Shown piece by piece: positions 25,780 through 34,569 of a DNA stretch of 40,913 nt. Location of the stretch: contig JBNKIW010000029.1 in the NCBI GenBank assembly GCA_050290865.1, positions 1 to 40,913 on the forward strand, written 5' to 3'. The notes beneath the pieces are model-generated. The model searched no databases, was not told the origin of the DNA, and worked only from the letters and a program-made list of their open reading frames with translations. The first letter of the stretch is position 1; each line of letters starts with the position of its first letter. The position numbers were made by a program, and so were the translations under genes. This DNA is from JARRLC01 sp050290865 (GTDB lineage: Bacteria > Pseudomonadota > Alphaproteobacteria > Rhizobiales > Rhodomicrobiaceae).

Positions 25780-26775
25780 ATGGATAAGGACACTCACAAA
25801 GCGCAGGCGGCCGATGTCGCCAGACACGGAACTGCCAACGGTGGTGCGGTCGAAGGCGGCCAGGACACGGGCGAACGCGATTTCCTGACCGAACTCGGGC
25901 GGCGCGTCCGGCATATGCGCGCGCTGCGCGGTATGTCTCGCAAGACGCTGGCCCAGGTGTCAGGTATTTCCGAGCGCTATCTCGCGCAGTTGGAGAGCGG
26001 GGCGGGCAATCTGTCCATCATGCTGCTCAGGCGGGTGGCCGAAGCCACCGGCGCGCCGATCGAGGATCTCGTCTCGGATGCGCCACCGCCGCCGGAATGG
26101 CCGCTGATCCGCGAGCTGTTGCGGCGCGCCTCGCCATCGACGGTGGACAAGGTCCGCCAGCTTCTCAACGCCCGCAGCGGCGTGGAAGAGCCGTCCCTGC
26201 GTCCGCCGTCGGTCATGGTCAGCCGCATCGCGCTCATCGGTCTGCGCGGCGCGGGAAAAACCACGCTTGGCCGCATCGCCGCCGAGCGCCTCGGCTGGAC
26301 GTTCATCGAGTTGCACAAGGAGATCGAAGCACAAACCGGCCTGTCCCTGACCGAGATTTTCAACCTCTACGGCCAGGAAGGCTACAGGCGCCTCGAACAA
26401 AAGGCGCTGGAGGCCACGGCAGAGCGGACCGGGCCGATGATCGTGGCGACAAGCGGCGGCATCGTTGCCGATCCGGTGACCTTCGACCGGCTGCTGACGA
26501 GGTTCTTCACCGTCTGGGTGCGCGCCACGCCCGATGAGCACATGAACCGCGTGCGCGAGCAGGGCGATTTGCGCCCCATGGCCGACGATAACGCGGCCAT
26601 CGATGAGCTGATCACCATCCTGTCGAGCCGCGAGCCGCTCTACGGGCGTGCACGCGCGATGGTGGACACCTCGGACAGGACCGTCGAGGACGCGGCCACC
26701 GAGTTGGTCAATCTCATCGAAAATTATTGCGAGCGGCGCTGCCCGTGGGTCACGCACGCCCGCTCTGCAATGTAA
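25780..26775 (+). CDS. boxR: BoxR-type regulator: HTH domain fused to shikimate-kinase-like domain
   Basis: A 331-residue transcription factor. Residues about 35-95 form an XRE helix-turn-helix (RRVRHMRALRGMSRKTLAQ with SGISERYLAQLE). Residues about 148-320 are a shikimate-kinase-like domain with P-loop GLRGAGKTT (154-162). In BoxR and BzdR this domain no longer acts as a kinase but senses benzoyl-CoA, releasing the repressor from DNA. It is divergent from the box operon, as expected. Its stop codon directly abuts that of convergent pheT, leaving no room for a terminator. Confidence 0.94.
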   Translation: MDKDTHKAQAADVARHGTANGGAVEGGQDTGERDFLTELGRRVRHMRALRGMSRKTLAQVSGISERYLAQLESGAGNLSIMLLRRVAEATGAPIEDLVSDAPPPPEWPLIRELLRRASPSTVDKVRQLLNARSGVEEPSLRPPSVMVSRIALIGLRGAGKTTLGRIAAERLGWTFIELHKEIEAQTGLSLTEIFNLYGQEGYRRLEQKALEATAERTGPMIVATSGGIVADPVTFDRLLTRFFTVWVRATPDEHMNRVREQGDLRPMADDNAAIDELITILSSREPLYGRARAMVDTSDRTVEDAATELVNLIENYCERRCPWVTHARSAM

Positions 26776-29199
26776 TCAACCACGGATTTCGCCGCCGGTT
26801 GCGCGTTTCACCTCCGCGACGATCTTCGCTGAAACCGCCTCGATGTCCTCTTCGGCCAGCGTTTTCTCGCGCGGCTGCAGCGTCACCTCGATGGCCAGCG
26901 ACTTCCTGCCCTCGCCGAGGCCGGGGCCTTCGAACACGTCGAACACCGAGACGCCCGCGATCAGCGTTTTGTCCACGCCCTGCGCCGCGCGGATCACATC
27001 GCCCGCCAGCACATCGGAGCCGAGCAGGAACGCGAAATCGCGCCGCACGGGCTGCAGATCCGCGGCAGCCAGCGGCGGCCTGGCGCTGCCCTTCCTCCGC
27101 GCCGGCGGGATCGCCGCGAGATACACCTCGAACGCTGCCGCCGGACCCGCCAGGTCCATGGTCTTCAGCGTCTGCGGATGCAATTCGCCAAACACGCCAA
27201 GCACGGTTTTCGGCCCGAGGCGGATGACGCCGGAACGACCGGGATGGAACCATGCAGGCGCGTCGCGCGTGACCTGCGCTTTCATTGGATCGAAACCCAG
27301 CGCGGCGAGCAGGGCGAACGCATCGGCCTTGACGTCGAACAGATCGACGGGCTTGGCGGCGCCGTCCCAGCGGCGGCCCGAGCCGGTCACTTTGGCGGTG
27401 CCGACGCGCAGGCCAGCCGCTGCATTGATCTGGTCCTCCGGCGCCGGACCGCGGAATGTCTGGCCCAGTTCGAACAACGCCAGATCAGCGAAGCCGCGAT
27501 TGACGTTCTGCCGCGCCGCCGTGATCAGGCCGGGCAGGAGGCTGGGCCGCATGACCGCCATTTCCGTGGAGATCGGGTTGGCAAGCTCCACCTCCGGCTG
27601 ACCGCCGCCGAAATGCCCGGCATGGGCGAGCGGGATGAACGACCATGTCACCGCCTCCACGAGGCCCCGGCTTGCCAGCACACGTCGCGCCCGCGCGCTA
27701 CGCTTCTGCGGCGCCGTCATGACCGGGCGGGTCACACCCGGCGGGCGGGGCAGCGGCACCGGCGGCACGTTGTCCACGCCATCGATGCGGATCACCTCCT
27801 CGATGAGGTCGGCAGCACCGTGGACATCGGGGCGCCAGCTCGGTGGCGTAACAGAGAGCTTCGCTCCCGTCCCCGCGATCTTGAAGCCGAGCTTCTTGAG
27901 CGTGCCGGTGATCTCGGCCGGTTTCAGCTTGCACCCGGTGAGTTTCTCCACCCGCGCCGGATCGAAGGCGATGGCAATCTTGCGCTCCGGCTCCTTGCCC
28001 GCGATCTCCATCTCGCTTGGCTCCCCGCCACATATGTCGAGGATCATCTTCGTCCCCAGATCCACACCCAGGCGCACGGACATCGGGTCGATACCACGCT
28101 CGAAACGGTAGCGCGCGTCCGAGGAAATACCAGCCTTGCGGCCGGTCTCTGCGGTGCGTATCGGGTCGAAATAGGCGGACTCGATGAACACGTTGACCGT
28201 GTCCTCAGTGCTGCCCGATTCCTCGCCGCCCATGATGCCGCCGAAGCCGAGCACGCTGTCCTTGTCGGCGATGACGCATGCGGACTCGTCCACCTCGTAG
28301 GTCTTGCCGTCGAGCGCGACGAAACTCTCGCCCTGCTTGCCGAGACGCGCCACGATCCCGCCTTTGAGCTTATCGACGTCATAGACATGCAGAGGACGGC
28401 AGCGGTCGAAGGTGATGTAGTTGGTCACGTCCACCAGCACGTTGATGGGACGCAGGCCGATGGCGCGCAGGCGGCGCTGCAGCCACTCCGGTGACGGGCC
28501 GTTCCTGACGCCACGGATGTACCGACCGGCGAAAACCGGGCAGGCCGCGGCGGCGTCTTTCGGGAATTTCAGCGCGATCTTGACCGGGCTGGCGAAGGTC
28601 CCTTTGCCCTTGAACCCCCGATCCTCAGGTTTCAGCGTACCGAGGCCGAGCGCCGCCAGATCGCGGGCGATGCCGCGCACGCCGAGACAGTCGGGCCGGT
28701 TAGGGGTGATACTGATATCGAAAACCGGGTCGTCGAGCCCCATGGCCTGAGCGAACGGCTCGCCGATATGTGCCGCGGCGCTTTCGGACAGTTCGATGAT
28801 GCCGGTATGCTCGTTGGAGAGCTGCAATTCGCGCTCCGAGCACATCATGCCGCAGGATTCGACGCCGCGGATCTTGGCCTTCGAGAGCGTCAGATCGATG
28901 CCCGGCACATAGACGCCCGGCCCGGCGAAGACGCCGACGAGACCCGCCCGCGCGTTCGGCGCACCGCAGACGACCTGCGCGATGCCTTTGCCGGTATCGA
29001 CCTTGAGCACCTGCAGCTTATCGGCCTGCGGGTGCGGCCCCGCTTCGGCGACGCGCGCGATGGTGAACGCAGCCAGCGCCTTGCCCGGGTTGTCGATGCC
29101 TTCCACCTCAAGCCCGACCTGGATCAGGCCGGCTTCGATTTCATCGACGGTGGCTTTGGTATCAAGATGGTCTTTGAGCCAGGAGAGTGTGAATTTCAT
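26776..29199 (-). CDS. pheT: Phenylalanyl-tRNA synthetase beta subunit
   Basis: The 807-residue beta chain of the alpha2-beta2 phenylalanyl-tRNA synthetase. The ATG at 29199 starts MKFTLSWLKDHLDTKA, the standard N-terminus. An OB-fold tRNA-binding domain (about residues 40-150) is followed by B3/B4 editing, B5 and catalytic-like domains. The C-terminal anticodon-binding domain includes RRDFAFLLGSDVLAGDV and ends EVKRATGGEIRG. It follows pheS after 150 bases of non-coding sequence. GGGGAAAACCCC lies right before the ATG and may fold over the ribosome site. Confidence 0.96.
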   Translation of the reverse strand: MKFTLSWLKDHLDTKATVDEIEAGLIQVGLEVEGIDNPGKALAAFTIARVAEAGPHPQADKLQVLKVDTGKGIAQVVCGAPNARAGLVGVFAGPGVYVPGIDLTLSKAKIRGVESCGMMCSERELQLSNEHTGIIELSESAAAHIGEPFAQAMGLDDPVFDISITPNRPDCLGVRGIARDLAALGLGTLKPEDRGFKGKGTFASPVKIALKFPKDAAAACPVFAGRYIRGVRNGPSPEWLQRRLRAIGLRPINVLVDVTNYITFDRCRPLHVYDVDKLKGGIVARLGKQGESFVALDGKTYEVDESACVIADKDSVLGFGGIMGGEESGSTEDTVNVFIESAYFDPIRTAETGRKAGISSDARYRFERGIDPMSVRLGVDLGTKMILDICGGEPSEMEIAGKEPERKIAIAFDPARVEKLTGCKLKPAEITGTLKKLGFKIAGTGAKLSVTPPSWRPDVHGAADLIEEVIRIDGVDNVPPVPLPRPPGVTRPVMTAPQKRSARARRVLASRGLVEAVTWSFIPLAHAGHFGGGQPEVELANPISTEMAVMRPSLLPGLITAARQNVNRGFADLALFELGQTFRGPAPEDQINAAAGLRVGTAKVTGSGRRWDGAAKPVDLFDVKADAFALLAALGFDPMKAQVTRDAPAWFHPGRSGVIRLGPKTVLGVFGELHPQTLKTMDLAGPAAAFEVYLAAIPPARRKGSARPPLAAADLQPVRRDFAFLLGSDVLAGDVIRAAQGVDKTLIAGVSVFDVFEGPGLGEGRKSLAIEVTLQPREKTLAEEDIEAVSAKIVAEVKRATGGEIRG

Positions 29200-29349
29200 G
29201 GGGTTTTCCCCGTTTGAATCGCTGAATTCTTGAACGGCCGCCAAGGCTCATCGCCTCGTCCGGCCTTGCTGGGGGGCCTCTCCCATGATGGCAAAGGGCC
29301 GATGCTGCGAGCGCCGGATGGGGGAGAAAGCCTGTGAACGGCCGGCCGC

Positions 29350-30435
29350 CTAACTCGACAGCCCGCCCGCCAGGGTCGGCACATCGAATGGCAGGAAGCC
29401 ATAGTGCCTGAGCCAGCGCAGATCGGCCGAAAAGAACGCCCGCAGGTCGGGGATGCCGTATTTCAGCATCGCGATCCGGTCGATTCCCATGCCGAACGCA
29501 AAGCCCTGATATTTCTCCGGGTCGATACCGACGCCCCGCAGCACGTTCGGATGCACCATGCCGCTGCCCGCGATCTCCAGCCATTCCCCCGGCTTGCCGA
29601 TGGCCTCGGCGCCGATATCCACCTCCATGGACGGCTCGGTGAAGGGGAAATGCGAGGCGCGCAGGCGGATGCGCAGGTCGTCCACCTCGAAGAACGCCTT
29701 GCAGAATTCGGCGAGCGTCCATTTGAGGTGCCCCATGTGGGTCGTCTCGTCGATCACCAGCGCTTCGACCTGATGGAACATCGGCGTGTGCGTCTGGTCC
29801 GAATCGCAGCGATAGACGCGGCCCGGCGCGATGATGCGGATGGGCGGCTTCTGCTCCAGCATGGTGCGGATCTGCACCGGGCTGGTATGCGTGCGCAGGA
29901 CCAGCCGCGAACCGTCCGCCTTCTCGTTGAAATAGAAGGTGTCGTGTTCCTGCCGCGCGGGATGCTCGGCCGGGATGTTGAGCTTGGTGAAGTTGTAGTC
30001 GTCGGTTTCAATGTCCGGGCCTTCGGCGACCGCGAAACCCATATCGGCGAAAATCGCGGTGATCTCGTCCCAGACCTGGCCGAGCGGGTGAATGCGGCCC
30101 TCCGCCAGCGCGCCCGGCGCGACGGGAAGCGAGATATCGGCGCGCTCCGTTTCCAGGCGTCTGGCGAGCGCGGCGTCGGCCAGCGCGCCTTTGCGCGCCT
30201 CCAGCGCCTGCGCGACGCGGTCCTTCAGCGCGTTGACGGCCTGGCCGAAACTGCGCCGTTCTTCCGGAGCAAGCCGCCCCAGCGTTTTCAACAGGCCGGT
30301 GACGCTGCCGTTCTTGCCCAGCGCCGCGACGCGCAGATCCTCCAGCGCCGCGAGGCTGTCGGCCTCTCCGGCACGGGCCAGGAGGTCTTTTTCGAGCTTT
30401 TTCAGATCGCTCTTTGATGCTGCCGATGGCGCATC
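29350..30435 (-). CDS. pheS: Phenylalanyl-tRNA synthetase alpha subunit
   Basis: The catalytic alpha chain, 361 residues from the ATG at 30435, which has GGAG six bases upstream; an in-frame TTG at 30450 is less likely. The N-terminal coiled coil is followed by the class II core: GRIHPLGQVWDEI, motif 2 around PIRIIAPGRVYRCDSDQTHTP, FHQVEALVID, and motif 3 FGMGIDRIAMLKYGI. Genes infC-rpmI-rplT-pheS-pheT in this order are the usual bacterial arrangement. Confidence 0.96.
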   Translation of the reverse strand, partial: DAPSAASKSDLKKLEKDLLARAGEADSLAALEDLRVAALGKNGSVTGLLKTLGRLAPEERRSFGQAVNALKDRVAQALEARKGALADAALARRLETERADISLPVAPGALAEGRIHPLGQVWDEITAIFADMGFAVAEGPDIETDDYNFTKLNIPAEHPARQEHDTFYFNEKADGSRLVLRTHTSPVQIRTMLEQKPPIRIIAPGRVYRCDSDQTHTPMFHQVEALVIDETTHMGHLKWTLAEFCKAFFEVDDLRIRLRASHFPFTEPSMEVDIGAEAIGKPGEWLEIAGSGMVHPNVLRGVGIDPEKYQGFAFGMGIDRIAMLKYGIPDLRAFFSADLRWLRHYGFLPFDVPTLAGGLSS

Positions 30436-30565
30436 CATGAGCTTCTCCAATCATTCCTATCCGGGGAGCGGCGCCATGGCGGCCGCTCGTTCCGGGACTG
30501 TCGAGGGGACGCTCCTCACCTTCCGGCGGGGAGCCCCTGCACCTGAAGAATGAGGAGATGGCTGA

Positions 30566-30928
30566 TCAGGCTGCGGCGGCGGCCGCCTGCGCTTTAACGG
30601 CGAGCGCTTTGAACGCCTCCGGCTGGTGAACGGCGAGGTCTGCGAGCACCTTGCGGTCCACCTCGATGCCGGCCTTGTTCAGGCCGTCGATAAATCGGCC
30701 ATAGGTGAGGCCCAACTCGCGCGCAGCGGCGTTGATGCGCTGGATCCACAGCGAGCGGAAATTGCGCTTTTTGACCTTGCGGTCGCGATAAGCGTACTGG
30801 TTGGCTTTCTCCACCGCCTGCTTGGCGACGCGGATGGTGTTCTTGCGGCGGCCATAAAAACCTTTGGCCTGCTCGAAGACTTTCTTATGGCGGGCGTGCG
30901 CGGCGACGCCACGTTTCACTCTCGACAT
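30566..30928 (-). CDS. rplT: 50S ribosomal protein L20
   Basis: A 120-residue, highly basic protein beginning MSRVKRGVAAHARHKKV, with the family stretch AKGFYGRRKNTIRVAKQAVE and NFRSLWIQRINAAARELGL. It binds 23S rRNA during assembly and in several bacteria represses its own operon. It follows rpmI by about 50 bases. The Ala-rich tail is ordinary for alphaproteobacteria. Confidence 0.97.
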   Translation of the reverse strand: MSRVKRGVAAHARHKKVFEQAKGFYGRRKNTIRVAKQAVEKANQYAYRDRKVKKRNFRSLWIQRINAAARELGLTYGRFIDGLNKAGIEVDRKVLADLAVHQPEAFKALAVKAQAAAAAA

Positions 30929-30980
30929 GGACGGTGCTCCTTATGGGAGAAAAGAAGAATCGGCTCGGACGAAGGAAAGG

Positions 30981-31184
30981 TCAGGCTTTGCCGTAAGGGA
31001 GGAACTTCTTCACGATCACCGTATCGGCGTCGCAAAGGGTGGACGTCCCGCGGGCCTGACGGATGAACTTCGGCGTCCGCTTGATCATGCCGTGTCGCTT
31101 GCCGGCCTGGGCGACGAGAATCTTCCCCGTGCCGGTGATCTTGAAGCGCTTCTTCGCACCGCTCTTGGTTTTCAGTTTGGGCAT
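30981..31184 (-). CDS. rpmI: 50S ribosomal protein L35
   Basis: A 67-residue basic protein starting MPKLKTKSGAKKRFKITGTG and ending in KKFLPYGKA, of exactly the expected size. The ATG at 31184 has AAAGGAAG upstream; the open frame to its left-hand upstream side (to 31430) is not coding. A GC-rich hairpin lies 24 bases upstream. Confidence 0.97.
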   Translation of the reverse strand: MPKLKTKSGAKKRFKITGTGKILVAQAGKRHGMIKRTPKFIRQARGTSTLCDADTVIVKKFLPYGKA

Positions 31185-31207
31185 TTTGCTTCCTTTCAAA
31201 TAGAGAG

Positions 31208-31227
31208 GCCCGGCAGCGCCGCCGGGC
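31208..31227 (-). promoter_or_regulatory. Stem-loop in the rpmI leader
   Basis: A perfect 7-bp stem, GCCCGGC and GCCGGGC with a 6-base loop, sits just upstream of the rpmI ribosome site. It could be an attenuator or part of an autoregulatory leader for rpmI-rplT. The structure is seen; the role is inferred. Confidence 0.4.
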
Positions 31228-31589
31228 TTTGATATCGTTTCGCTTGGGTGAAGCGTTCTGAAGCCGCCACGGCATGCCCTTTTCGCCGGGCGGCTCAATG
31301 CGACGCAAACTACGGGCAATTGCAGGCCAGCGCAAGTGCCTCGATCACGCGCGCGATGACCGCTCCCCTGCATTTGGCGCTTACGGACGACCAAATATGT
31401 GGTATGTATCCAGGGCGGATGAATGAACACGACACCTCCCGGCGCGCTGGGGCGTCGGGTGTCTTAGCTATTCAGGCATCCTCAAGCTCGCCCCTGCAGA
31501 AGATGCATCGCCAGGTACGAGCACAAAATGTACGGTCTCGTGCGCCGGGCCATGTATTGGCTCGGCGCTTTTTTTGCCTGTCTGGCCTT
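31228..31589 (-). other. Non-coding gap between infC and rpmI
   Basis: These 362 bases hold no supportable gene. The long frames crossing it lack ribosome sites and family features. It is unusually long for infC-rpmI, which are often within 100 bases, and may contain a separate rpmI-rplT promoter or a leader RNA. No tRNA fold was found. Confidence 0.4.
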
Positions 31590-32120
31590 TTATCTCGGCG
31601 CCAGGATCATGATCATCTGCTTGCCTTCAAGCCGAGGTTCCAGTTCGACTTTGGCAAAGCTATCCGATATCTGCTTCACCTTCATGAGAAGCTGCATGCC
31701 AATGTCCTGGTGTGCCATTTCACGGCCACGAAACCGTAACGTCACCTTGACCTTGTCGCCTTCGTCAAAGAAACTTTTCATCGCACGCATCTTCACTTCG
31801 AAATCGTGCGTGTCGATATTCGGACGAAGCTTGATTTCTTTGACTTCGACGGTCTTTTGTTTCTTGCGTGCTTCGGCGGCCTTTTTCTGAGCCTGGTATT
31901 TATACCTGCCGAAGTCCATGATCTTGCAGACAGGCGGAACGGAGTTCCCGACTTCGACAAGATCAAGTCCCGCCTCGACCGCGCGGTCCAGCGCATCACG
32001 CTTGGCCACGACACCAAGATTTTCGCCGCTTTCGTCGATCAATTGCACTTCCCGGGCGAGAATCGCGTCATTGACCCGGGGGCCGTCCTTAGTCGGCTCG
32101 GCTTTCATTGGTCTGCGGAT
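31590..32120 (-). CDS. infC: Translation initiation factor IF-3, AUC start
   Basis: IF-3 binds the 30S subunit and rejects non-standard start codons. The N domain contains GPRVNDAILAREVQLID and FGRYKYQAQKKAAEARK; the C domain contains RPNIDTHDFEVKM and VTLRFRGREMAHQ. The first in-frame ATG (32108) has its ribosome site 19 bases away. An ATC at 32118-32120 lies exactly seven bases after AGGAG (32128-32132) and gives the usual N-terminus (M)RRPMKAEP. A start at AUC, as with the AUU start of Escherichia coli infC, would let IF-3 limit its own synthesis. Length would be 176 residues. Confidence 0.92.
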   Translation of the reverse strand: MRRPMKAEPTKDGPRVNDAILAREVQLIDESGENLGVVAKRDALDRAVEAGLDLVEVGNSVPPVCKIMDFGRYKYQAQKKAAEARKKQKTVEVKEIKLRPNIDTHDFEVKMRAMKSFFDEGDKVKVTLRFRGREMAHQDIGMQLLMKVKQISDSFAKVELEPRLEGKQMIMILAPR

Positions 32121-32218
32121 GGCTGTTCTCCTGAGTTGTTAAAACGATGATACACCCCCTCCCCTGGGCAATCGCACCAGCGGAAGCGAGCTCAGATGCT
32201 ACTGGATGAGCATAGTCA

Positions 32219-32246
32219 GAATTAATAATCCCTCCGTATGAGTCAA
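32219..32246 (-). promoter_or_regulatory. Candidate sigma-70 promoter of the infC operon
   Basis: Reading leftward, TTGACT (32241-32246) and TAATTC (32219-32224) are 16 bases apart, about 100 bases before infC in an AT-rich patch. The -35 is good and the -10 is moderate. Confidence 0.4.
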
Positions 32247-32263
32247 GTGAATTACATGGGTGT

Positions 32264-33514
32264 TTAAATAGACTGGGTTGAGTTTGTATTATAGGCTGGC
32301 ACAAAACCCACAGCTTGGCCCACCTCTGTAAAGGCTTCGGTAAGCCTCGTTCCCAATAAGCGGTCGTAAACGTGCAAATTTTTGCTTTGCAGCGCGGTTT
32401 TGGAAAAGTGCGCTGCAACATGAACCCGCGCCGCGTCCCGCATTGCGGCAAAAGGCGCATCGGGCATTCGCAAGGCGGCGGAGATGCGCTCCGCGAGGGC
32501 GGTTTCGTCTCCGGGAGGAACGATCCAGCCGGTCTCCTGCCGACCTGCGCCGCCGCCATACTGCCCCAGCGTTTCCGGCAGTGCGCCCAGATCGCTGACG
32601 ATGACCGGGCACCCCATGGCCTGCGCCTCGGCGGAGGCCCGGCCGAAAGCTTCCGGCTCGATGGACGGCACCACACCCACCGCGGCGGTCAGAAAGGCGG
32701 CGGGCACATCGTCACAATGGCCCGTGAGGCGCACGCGCCCCTCCAGCCCCAGGGTTCTGATCCGGTCCGCCAACTCCTGAACATAGGCCGTGCGCCCCTG
32801 GTCGTCGCCCGCGAGAATGAACACTACGTCGTCGAATTCAGGCGCGTTCTTCAAGCGCGCCGCCGCGCCGACCATCACAAGCTGTCCTTTCCAGCGCGTC
32901 AGCCGCGCGGCCTGCACGACGAGACGCGCCTGCGGCCCGGCGCCCCAGGACGCACGCAGCGCCGCGATCCGCTCCGGGCTAACCGCCTTGGCATCGAAAC
33001 GTTCCAGATCCACACCGCGATGAATCACTGAGAGCCGGTTCTCCGGCGTCCCGTGGCGCGAAGCGACGACTTTCGCGGTGTAACGGGAATTGGCGATCAC
33101 CACGTCGCCGCGCGCCATCACGCTGTTGTACCAGCCCTTGATCGCCGAGCGCTGATTGTAAATGCCGTGATAGGTGGTCACAAAAGGCACGCGCGCCCGC
33201 CGCGCCGCGATGAGCGCGCTCCAGGCCGGCGCCCGGCTGCGGGCGTGAACAAGGCTGACACCGCGCGCAGCGATCAGGCGCTCAAGGCGGCGCGCATTGG
33301 CCAGGATGGTCAGCGGATTTTTCGCACCGGCGGGAAACGGGATCAGCTCCGCGCCCACCGCCTCCAGTTCACCCGCCAGCCTGCCGCCTTCGGCCGCCAC
33401 CAGCGCCTTGCCGCCCGCGAGCGCGACGGCCTCCGCCACCTCGATGACGGTCCGCTCGGCGCCGCCGGTATCGAGGCTGGGGATGACTTGCAGAATAACG
33501 GGTGTTTCCGGCAT
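32264..33514 (-). CDS. GT4 family glycosyltransferase
   Basis: A 416-residue GT-B glycosyltransferase of family 4. The donor-side N-lobe starts ILQVIPSLDTGGAERTVIEVA, typical of polysaccharide and LPS sugar transferases. The C-lobe has VVQAARLTRWKGQL and the E-x7-E motif in EPEAFGRASAEAQAMG. The ATG at 33514 gives the usual start; a GTG four codons earlier is possible. It stands alone, divergent from an alpha/beta hydrolase, with no other polysaccharide gene in the window. Sugar and acceptor are unknown. Confidence 0.85.
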   Translation of the reverse strand: MPETPVILQVIPSLDTGGAERTVIEVAEAVALAGGKALVAAEGGRLAGELEAVGAELIPFPAGAKNPLTILANARRLERLIAARGVSLVHARSRAPAWSALIAARRARVPFVTTYHGIYNQRSAIKGWYNSVMARGDVVIANSRYTAKVVASRHGTPENRLSVIHRGVDLERFDAKAVSPERIAALRASWGAGPQARLVVQAARLTRWKGQLVMVGAAARLKNAPEFDDVVFILAGDDQGRTAYVQELADRIRTLGLEGRVRLTGHCDDVPAAFLTAAVGVVPSIEPEAFGRASAEAQAMGCPVIVSDLGALPETLGQYGGGAGRQETGWIVPPGDETALAERISAALRMPDAPFAAMRDAARVHVAAHFSKTALQSKNLHVYDRLLGTRLTEAFTEVGQAVGFVPAYNTNSTQSI

Positions 33515-33597
33515 GAAAGGCTTCACAACGTTGGCGCGGCCGCAGGAGGCATGGCAGAGTGCCGCTTGCCCGGCGAGTAAGAGGCATACATAGAGAC

Positions 33598-34386
33598 ATG
33601 AGCGATTCCGTGCAATTCCTTGATGTCGCAGGCGCAGACGGCGCTCACCGCAAGATCGCGTATCTGCTGAGCGAGGGTACAGCCCCGGACCAGCCGGGCC
33701 TCGTCTGGCTCTGCGGCTTCAACTCCGAGATGACCAGCACCAAGGCCAGCGCGCTGACGCCCTGGGCGCGGGCGCGCGGAGCCGGGCTGCTGCGATTCGA
33801 CTATTCCGGACACGGGGCGTCCGGCGGGCGGATGGAAGACTTCACCATCGGCGACTGGCTGTCGGAGACGGTGGCCGCCTTCACGAATTTGACCGCGGGA
33901 CCGCAGATCGTCATCGGATCGAGCATGGGCGGATGGATGGCGCTGCTCCTGGCGCGCGAACTCCGCCACAGGTCGCCCGCGGATGCCGCGCGGATCAGTG
34001 CGCTCCTGCTCATCGCCCCCGCCTGGGACATGACCGGGACGCTGATCGAGCCGGATTTGCCGCCCGACGCCCGCGCGGCTCTGGAGCGCGACGGCGTGGT
34101 CTGGCGCCCCTCGGACTATGGCGCGCCGATCCCCATCGCCCGCGCGTTCCTCGAGGAGGGGCGTAAGCACAGCCTCGGCGCGAACGGGTTCGACCCGGGG
34201 TGCCCGGTGCGCATCCTTCACGGCATGCGGGACGCGGACGTGCCGTGGCGGCATAGTCTGGGGCTCATCGACCGCCTCGGAAATGACGACATACATCTCA
34301 CGCTGGTCAAGGACGGTGAACACCGCATGTCACGCGAGAGCGATCTGGCGCTGATGTTCTCCTCACTGCATGAACTCATGGGATGA
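33598..34386 (+). CDS. Alpha/beta hydrolase
   Basis: A 262-residue alpha/beta-fold protein. The nucleophile Ser is in VIGSSMGGWMALLLA, the acid Asp in GMRDADVPW and the catalytic His in DGEHRMSRESD. The strand LLRFDYSGHGASGG is typical of the BAAT/palmitoyl-thioesterase-like group of hydrolases. The ATG at 33598 is chosen over an upstream ATG at 33559 because it gives the common N-terminus. It precedes the nif control region on the same strand but is unlikely to be part of the nif operon. Confidence 0.85.
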   Translation: MSDSVQFLDVAGADGAHRKIAYLLSEGTAPDQPGLVWLCGFNSEMTSTKASALTPWARARGAGLLRFDYSGHGASGGRMEDFTIGDWLSETVAAFTNLTAGPQIVIGSSMGGWMALLLARELRHRSPADAARISALLLIAPAWDMTGTLIEPDLPPDARAALERDGVVWRPSDYGAPIPIARAFLEEGRKHSLGANGFDPGCPVRILHGMRDADVPWRHSLGLIDRLGNDDIHLTLVKDGEHRMSRESDLALMFSSLHELMG

Positions 34387-34453
34387 GCGGAGGCATCGCC
34401 TCGCCGCCGCTCCCCGTGCGCCAACCTGAGCCGACATGTCGGAATTAGCACGT

Positions 34454-34469
34454 TGTCGCGGTTCCGACA
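34454..34469 (+). promoter_or_regulatory. NifA upstream activator site
   Basis: TGTCGCGGTTCCGACA is an exact TGT-N10-ACA site within the longer palindrome TTGTCG...CGACAA. A near match, TGT-N10-ACG, lies at 34437-34452, overlapping the palindrome CCGACATGTCGG. The exact site is centred about 79 bases before the predicted transcription start, a normal distance for NifA. Confidence 0.85.
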
Positions 34470-34486
34470 ACGACGGCATGATAATT

Positions 34487-34499
34487 AATCAAGCGATAT
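34487..34499 (+). promoter_or_regulatory. Possible IHF site
   Basis: AATCAAGCGATAT resembles the IHF consensus WATCAA-N4-TTR with mismatches at the end, in an AT-rich stretch between the NifA site and the sigma-54 promoter, where IHF normally bends the DNA. Confidence 0.35.
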
Positions 34500-34514
34500 C
34501 AAAGACTTCATAAC

Positions 34515-34530
34515 TGGCACACCGTTTGCA
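34515..34530 (+). promoter_or_regulatory. Sigma-54 (-24/-12) promoter of the nif operon
   Basis: TGGCACACCGTTTGCA matches the RpoN consensus TGGCAC-N5-TTGCA exactly. It places transcription start near 34541, 29 bases before the iscA-type gene. With the NifA site upstream it makes a standard nitrogen-fixation promoter. Confidence 0.92.
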
Positions 34531-34569
34531 TCGACCTCCGTCAGCCAAAAGCTTCGAACGGAGGTTCCC

